This document shows positions 5,794 to 9,576 of a stretch of 9,576 bases of DNA, piece after piece (the first letter of the stretch is position 1; each line of letters starts with the position of its first letter). Location: assembly GCA_035310125.1 (NCBI GenBank), contig DATGEP010000305.1, positions 1 to 9,576 on the forward strand, given 5' to 3'. The notes below the pieces were generated by a model. The model was not told where the DNA came from. It did not search any database and was given only the letters and a program-made list of their open reading frames with translations. The position numbers and the translations under genes are program-made. This stretch comes from DATGEP01 sp035310125 (GTDB lineage: Bacteria; Chloroflexota; Ktedonobacteria; Ktedonobacterales; JADMIN01).

Positions 5794-8097
5794 TCACAGA
5801 GAGTAGCCGCGCTTCGCCAGCGCCGCGCGCAGGACCGGCGAGTCGTCGCACGCGGCAAGCGCCAACGAGGGAGCGAGCCGGCGAGCGCGGGCGGCAATCT
5901 CGGGAGCCTGCGCAAGCGCCTCGGCGAGCGTCGCTTCATCGCGCGCTTCGAGCAGTGTCCAGCCGCTTTCGATGCGAGATGAGCCATAGCGGGTGCGCCA
6001 CACGGCGAGGCGCTCGCGCGTGACGGCAGCGGCCCGGTCCGCGTGGGGAAGCGTGCGTAGCGACGCCAGCAGAGCTTCGGGTGCGATGCCACGGTCGAAG
6101 GCGGCGCAGGCGCGATCAGCGTCAAGGGTGTAGACGAGCCGGCCTCCGGCAATATCGGTAACTCGCGCCCACTGGTCGAGGGCATCGAGCAGGCTGGATC
6201 CGGCGGCAAGCGGATGGACGGCCAGGGCGGCGTCGCGGGTCAGCAGCACAGGGGGGCCCCACTCACTCTCGGGCGCAATACTGGAATCGGCAGAGCGAGA
6301 GAGCGAGCCGGCAAGCAGATCGTGACCGAATGGGGTCAGTCGGAAGGCAGCAGGGCGTTTCTCAGTGTCTAGCGCGATGTCCATCGCACCCCAGGCGCTG
6401 AGTGTGCGGGCAAGCAGCGCCCGCAGGTAGGTTCCCTCGCCTGCCCGCCATTCGTCGTGATCGGTAGGGCGGAGCGGGCGCCCGTCGGCACGGCGCTCCA
6501 GCCACCAGGCGGGCGCGACGTATGTCATCTGGCGGCTGCGCAGGAAGAGTGGCGCGACACGCCAGACAAGCTGCGCGAAGGCGTCCAGTGTGTACCAGTT
6601 TCCTGGCTCGATGCGCTCCAGTAAGAGCAGGATAGCGCTCCGAGCGCCGCCGGCTTCGGCGGCAAGGGCGGCGGGACGCAGCGCCTCGTGGGAGAGATCG
6701 AAGCGGACGCGGATGGGTGACTCCGGCACGTTGAGGTCCGCGAGCTCGGCGGGCGCTTCTACGTTGCGCCAGAGGCGGAATCCGGCGAGCAGCGCGAGGG
6801 TGCGCTCGGAGGACGGCACGCTTGCCATATCGAGCAGCGCGGCGGCGTCGGGTGCCTCGCGCGCCCAGAGCAGGAGACGCCGGGCAAGTCGCGCGACGCC
6901 GATGGGAACGCCAGCGCTCCTGGCGAATTCGGCGAGCACCGATTGCGCCAGCTCTCCGACGAGTAATGGGAATGGCTGCCGGTCCGCGCGGCTGGTGGCG
7001 GGTTTCGATGTGTCAGCATTCGCCGTGGGGGTCGCGAACGGGGAGTAGGGACGGGGAGCGCGGGCGAGGAGCGCGAGTGCGAGATACAGCGGACGCGGCG
7101 ATCCACGCTGGATGCGAGCGGCACGTGGGCGCTCAGGAGCAGCGGCATCGGATGGGCCGGAGAGGATGGAGAGCAGCGGCGGGCCGTGCGGGTCGGCGGT
7201 GGGGAGCGGTGAGAGCGGGAGATGCGCCGAGTGGGCGGCGCGAATCTCTGGGGGCATGCGCCAGCCAGTGAACTGGCGCCACGTGTGCTCGCCGCCAGTA
7301 CTTGTCGTGGCGCCCGCCGCGCGAAAGACAAGGCCGTGGCGCTCCAGCACGCCGAGGTCAGTACGGAGGGCGCTCGCGGAGCGCCCGGTGCGATCGGCGA
7401 GCGCATCGAGGTCGGCGGCGGTGATGGCGGCGCCCAGAAGCTCGATGTCGGTGAGCAGGACCGCGGCGTCAGGATCGAGGCGCGAAAGCAGCGTGGCGAC
7501 CTGCTTGGGGTCACGCAGGGTGCCGGCGAGGAGCACGCGCGCCTCATGCTCGTCTGTGGTGACACCGAGGATGCGGCGAGCCATCGCGACGGCTTCAGCG
7601 CTGGGCAGGCGCGCCAGCTCATCGGCCAGGGATGTGCCAGCGTGCGCACGTCTGGCGGGTGCGGGTGCGAGCAGGGGCGGTTGTGCGAGACGTGGGCGGG
7701 GCGCGGGCAGACGGACGGCATCGCGTGGGGCATCGGTTGAGGCATCGGTGGGCGCGGCGAAGTCGCCGGGAGCGCGAATCCAGGCTGTGAGGATGGCGGC
7801 GACGTGAGCACAGCCGGGAGGAATGGCGGATGTTGTGCCATCGGGTGGCGCGGAGGAGGAGTCGCGCGAGCATTCCCACGCGATGAGTCGCGGCGCTCCA
7901 TCCGCTGGAAGCACGACGGCGACGGCGCATTCAGATTCGTCGGTCACGATGGCTTCGAGCCGGCTATCTTTGCGCTTGCCGTGGCCCACGGCGTGCCGAG
8001 ACGCAAGCTCCAACCCGCGTGCGGCGGCTTCGAAGCCGCAGATGCGCACCACATCGGCCTCGCGCAGTCGTAGCAGGATCGTGCGCGCCTGGCTCAT
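5794..8097 (-). CDS. SWIM-like / winged-helix / XPB-N-type C-terminal protein (helicase-associated, no motor)
   Basis: 767 residues from ATG 8097, with GGAGG 6 nt upstream. In order: a SWIM-like N-terminal module with W74-x-C76 and C96-x-H98; a Pro/Ala-rich linker (about 112-155); a helical segment with a winged-helix look (about 212-258, ITAADLDALADRTGRSASAL then LERHGLVFR); a long low-complexity stretch (about 290-375); and a C-terminal half typical of XPB-N-domain proteins. That half has WGAMDIALD and FRLTPFGHDLLAG (570-596), LVYTLDADRACAAFDRGI (654-671) and a terminal block (707-765). The terminal block aligns by eye with the end of the 419-residue neighbour: (I/L)…LL…L(A/T)P(S/T)…L.. Both proteins may be diverged paralogues. 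No ATPase motifs are visible. The usual SWIM signature is CxCx(n)CxH; the first Cys is Trp here. Function is unknown; nucleic-acid binding is inferred. Confidence 0.68.
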   Translation of the reverse strand: MSQARTILLRLREADVVRICGFEAAARGLELASRHAVGHGKRKDSRLEAIVTDESECAVAVVLPADGAPRLIAWECSRDSSSAPPDGTTSAIPPGCAHVAAILTAWIRAPGDFAAPTDASTDAPRDAVRLPAPRPRLAQPPLLAPAPARRAHAGTSLADELARLPSAEAVAMARRILGVTTDEHEARVLLAGTLRDPKQVATLLSRLDPDAAVLLTDIELLGAAITAADLDALADRTGRSASALRTDLGVLERHGLVFRAAGATTSTGGEHTWRQFTGWRMPPEIRAAHSAHLPLSPLPTADPHGPPLLSILSGPSDAAAPERPRAARIQRGSPRPLYLALALLARAPRPYSPFATPTANADTSKPATSRADRQPFPLLVGELAQSVLAEFARSAGVPIGVARLARRLLLWAREAPDAAALLDMASVPSSERTLALLAGFRLWRNVEAPAELADLNVPESPIRVRFDLSHEALRPAALAAEAGGARSAILLLLERIEPGNWYTLDAFAQLVWRVAPLFLRSRQMTYVAPAWWLERRADGRPLRPTDHDEWRAGEGTYLRALLARTLSAWGAMDIALDTEKRPAAFRLTPFGHDLLAGSLSRSADSSIAPESEWGPPVLLTRDAALAVHPLAAGSSLLDALDQWARVTDIAGGRLVYTLDADRACAAFDRGIAPEALLASLRTLPHADRAAAVTRERLAVWRTRYGSSRIESGWTLLEARDEATLAEALAQAPEIAARARRLAPSLALAACDDSPVLRAALAKRGYSL

Positions 8098-8143
8098 GTG
8101 GTGCCTCCGTTTGGTGGGGCTGGAGCAATCCGAACCGGGTCAG

Positions 8144-8347
8144 CTACTCATCTTCATAGTCTTCAACGTCGTCCTCGCCCCAATCCTCGATCTCCTCGTC
8201 ATCATCATCATCGTCGTCGAAGTCTTCCCAGTCCTCGTCGTCGAGGTCGTCAAGCTCGTCGTCGAGGTCGTCGGGGTCTTCTCCATGAGGAGCAGCGAAG
8301 AATAGGCTCGGCTCAGAGCCGGATGTGGTATCGGGTGGATTCAACAT
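8144..8347 (-). CDS. Hyperacidic 67-residue protein
   Basis: 67 residues from ATG 8347, TAG stop. The first 22 residues are ordinary (Pro/Ser/Phe). From residue 23 to the end, 34 of 45 residues are Asp or Glu, including seven consecutive Asp (44-50), with Trp40, Phe43, Trp56 and Tyr64 spaced through the run. No signal peptide or membrane segment. AAGGAGG (8359-8365) lies 11 nt before the ATG, a long but usable spacing. A longer form from TTG 8428 is unlikely because that TTG is the first codon of a promoter -35 box. The next gene starts 46 nt downstream. I do not recognise the family. Charge and length recall DNA-mimic proteins, acidic chaperones and the acidic tail of the RNA polymerase delta subunit, but none is shown by homology. 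That it is a real gene is supported by promoter, ribosome binding site and operon position. Confidence 0.65.
   Translation of the reverse strand: MLNPPDTTSGSEPSLFFAAPHGEDPDDLDDELDDLDDEDWEDFDDDDDDDEEIEDWGEDDVEDYEDE
8234..8272 (-). repeat. 18-bp tandem repeat inside the hyperacidic gene
   Basis: An identical 18-bp unit occurs at 8234-8251 and 8255-8272 with a 3-nt spacer, giving a 21-nt period. On the coding strand each copy encodes Asp-Asp-Leu-Asp-Asp-Glu. An adjacent run of GAT/GAC codons (about 8195-8215) adds a trinucleotide-like tract. Such DNA can slip, but every step shown is a multiple of 3 and stays in frame. Confidence 0.7.
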
Positions 8348-8399
8348 GCTCGTGCGCGCCTCCTTCTGTGGCGGTACTGCGGAAACGTGTACTGGCGGT

Positions 8400-8428
8400 A
8401 TTGTGCAAGGGAAAACGGCGAACGTCAA
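8400..8428 (-). promoter_or_regulatory. Sigma70-type promoter before the hyperacidic gene
   Basis: On the minus strand TTGACG (8423-8428), a 17-bp spacer, then CACAAT (8400-8405). The -35 matches consensus at 5 of 6 positions and the -10 at 4 of 6. The predicted start near 8393 gives a leader of about 46 nt with AAGGAGG. It would let the last three genes be transcribed separately from the FHA gene. Confidence 0.45.
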
Positions 8429-8461
8429 GCGTGCGCACAGGGGCGCGTATTGGGCAACCTA

Positions 8462-9508
8462 CTACTCGGTGCGGTTGGAATGCGCCCGGCGGACGGAGAA
8501 TGCGTTCGGCGTATGGCAGCGCGGGCAGCGTTCCTGGATGGGCAGGAGACTGAGCCGGCAGTTGGAGCACTCGCGCGCTATGGAGTGGTGACAGCTCTGA
8601 CAGTAGATGGCGTCCGGCGCGGTACGCTGGCCGCAGGTTTGGCAGACATGCAGTACGTTGAGAGCGGGGCCTGAGGTGGCGCGCTGGCGCTCATCCCTCG
8701 GTCCCTCGCGGAGAAATGGATCGCCGTCGCCAGCGCCTGAGCGCAGTGGGCCGGGCGGCGCGGGATAACCACCAGGTCCGTTGCTGCTACTACCGATACT
8801 GTTCGGCGTGCCGCTGCCACTGCGTGTGCCCGGCATACTCGGCGTTCCTGAGACGGGCACCGAGAACGGGGGTTCGCGGCTGCCGCTGGGAGGCTGGTTT
8901 GGGATGCCGGGCGCGCCGGCGGGATAGGCAGAGAACGCGGGGCGTGAAGTGGATGGAACGGCTGGTGATTGCATGCTAGGGGGAACATACCGCACTTCGT
9001 CGTCGGAGAAGGCCGAGCGCGGACGCAGCGGCGCGAAGGCATCGGGCGGCACGAACGGGTCAGTGCCGAGCGCGGGGCGCACGGGCTGAGTCAAACTCGC
9101 GGGTGAGGCACCACCAGGCAGAGCGATTTGCTGGCGGATGCGTTCGGCCCAGGTGGAGGTGCCGTTATTGGGTTGAGGAGGTTGCGCGGGCTGGCCCAGG
9201 CCACCGCTGGCAACGGTGGGCACATCGAGCACGAAGCGAACGCTAATGCCGGGGGCAAGGATGATCTCATCGCCGGTCGTGAGAGCGTACTCATGGACGC
9301 GGCGGGAATTGATTTGGATGCCGTTGGTGCTGTGCAGGTCGGAGATATGCCACTGGCCGTTGACAAGGCGCAGCTCGGCATGCTGGCGGGAAATCTGCGC
9401 ATAGGGAAGTACCACGTCGTTATACGAGAGCCGGCCAATGCTGAGCCGGTCGCGCTCTAGATTGACGCGATGCGTGCCGTCGCGTGTCTCGATCTCCAGA
9501 TATGCCAT
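8462..9508 (-). CDS. FHA-domain protein with C-terminal double zinc ribbon
   Basis: 348 residues from ATG 9508 (GGTGAGG just upstream), TAG stop. Residues 1-100 form an FHA domain with the conserved core residues: G25-R26 in LSIGRLS, S40-R41-Q42-H43, and T61-N62-G63. These are the residues that read phosphothreonine in known FHA domains. Residues about 103-283 are a long Pro/Gly/Ser-rich, probably disordered linker. The C-terminus has eight cysteines in four CxxC pairs: C289/C292, C303/C306, C314/C317 and C328/C331. Both intervals within a ribbon are exactly 10 residues, so this is a double zinc ribbon (DZR type). No membrane segment or enzyme domain. Likely role: an adaptor linking a Thr-phosphorylated partner to protein or nucleic acid through the ribbons. 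No Ser/Thr kinase lies in the window. 114 nt and a promoter-like site separate it from the next gene, so co-transcription with the cluster is possible but unproven. Confidence 0.9.
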   Translation of the reverse strand: MAYLEIETRDGTHRVNLERDRLSIGRLSYNDVVLPYAQISRQHAELRLVNGQWHISDLHSTNGIQINSRRVHEYALTTGDEIILAPGISVRFVLDVPTVASGGLGQPAQPPQPNNGTSTWAERIRQQIALPGGASPASLTQPVRPALGTDPFVPPDAFAPLRPRSAFSDDEVRYVPPSMQSPAVPSTSRPAFSAYPAGAPGIPNQPPSGSREPPFSVPVSGTPSMPGTRSGSGTPNSIGSSSNGPGGYPAPPGPLRSGAGDGDPFLREGPRDERQRATSGPALNVLHVCQTCGQRTAPDAIYCQSCHHSIARECSNCRLSLLPIQERCPRCHTPNAFSVRRAHSNRTE

Positions 9509-9521
9509 GCCGCCTCACCCC

Positions 9522-9545
9522 CTCGCTACGAGATACCGTCGCGAG
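9522..9545. repeat. Imperfect dyad upstream of the FHA gene
   Basis: CTCGC-T-ACG (9522-9530) mirrors CGT-C-GCGAG (9537-9545) around a 6-nt centre, with one mismatch per arm. It lies directly upstream of the FHA ribosome binding site and could be an operator or a leader hairpin. No convincing -35/-10 pair was found in the 68 nt available, and the upstream part is cut by the window edge. Confidence 0.25.
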
Positions 9546-9576
9546 CCGGCATACTTGTCCGCTTTGTTAGTCCGCA

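Noticed and set aside
8348..8428. TTG start at 8428 for a longer (94-residue) form of the acidic protein
   Set aside because: This TTG is part of the TTGACG -35 box, and AAGGAGG lies downstream of it, before ATG 8347.
8098..8553. Plus-strand frames with runs of Ile/Val or His/Arg opposite the acidic gene
   Set aside because: These runs are the complement of GAC/GAT-rich codons and follow from low complexity. The minus frame has promoter and ribosome binding site.
1..9576. tRNA, rRNA, CRISPR array, insertion sequence or prophage
   Set aside because: No cloverleaf, rRNA signature, regularly spaced repeats, transposase or terminal inverted repeats were recognised by eye.

Overview
The window is GC-rich and gene-dense. 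It reads like a chromosomal segment of a high-GC bacterium. I see no rRNA, tRNA, CRISPR array, insertion sequence or phage gene. A Dna2-like nuclease-helicase, motor-less XPB N-terminal-domain proteins and an FHA/double-zinc-ribbon protein together suggest Chloroflexota or a neighbouring phylum. That placement is inferred from protein style only and is not certain.

Layout. (1) Positions 1-2699, minus strand: most of a Dna2/Cas4-type protein with an Fe-S PD-(D/E)XK nuclease fused to an SF1B helicase. It runs off the left edge at helicase motif V. Its frame is open across the whole stretch from a GTG start. (2) Positions 2700-2993: an intergenic region with two back-to-back promoters, each TTGAC(G/C)-17 bp-NACA(A/C)T. 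One drives the nuclease-helicase leftward. The other drives the next gene rightward through a leader of about 170 nt. (3) Positions 2994-4526, plus strand: a membrane-anchored HlyD/MacA-type efflux adaptor with no transporter partner in the window. Its stop overlaps the end of the convergent gene by 11 bp, next to a GC-rich stem-loop. (4) Positions 4516-9508, minus strand: a four-gene cluster. In transcription order it encodes an FHA protein with eight C-terminal zinc-ribbon cysteines, a 67-residue hyperacidic protein, a 767-residue protein (degenerate SWIM-like module, winged-helix-like segment, XPB-N-type C-terminus), and a 419-residue XPB-N/Helicase_C_3-type protein. The last three genes are spaced by 46 and 18 nt. 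A promoter-like sequence lies just before the acidic gene.

How the genes may work together. The nuclease-helicase probably works in DNA repair or replication. The four-gene cluster looks like an accessory nucleic-acid-binding module: two XPB-N-type proteins without a motor, a DNA-mimic-like acidic protein, and a phosphothreonine-reading FHA protein. No kinase, XPB motor or Bax1-type nuclease is present here, so any system-level function is inference. This cluster is the best candidate in the window for something undescribed.
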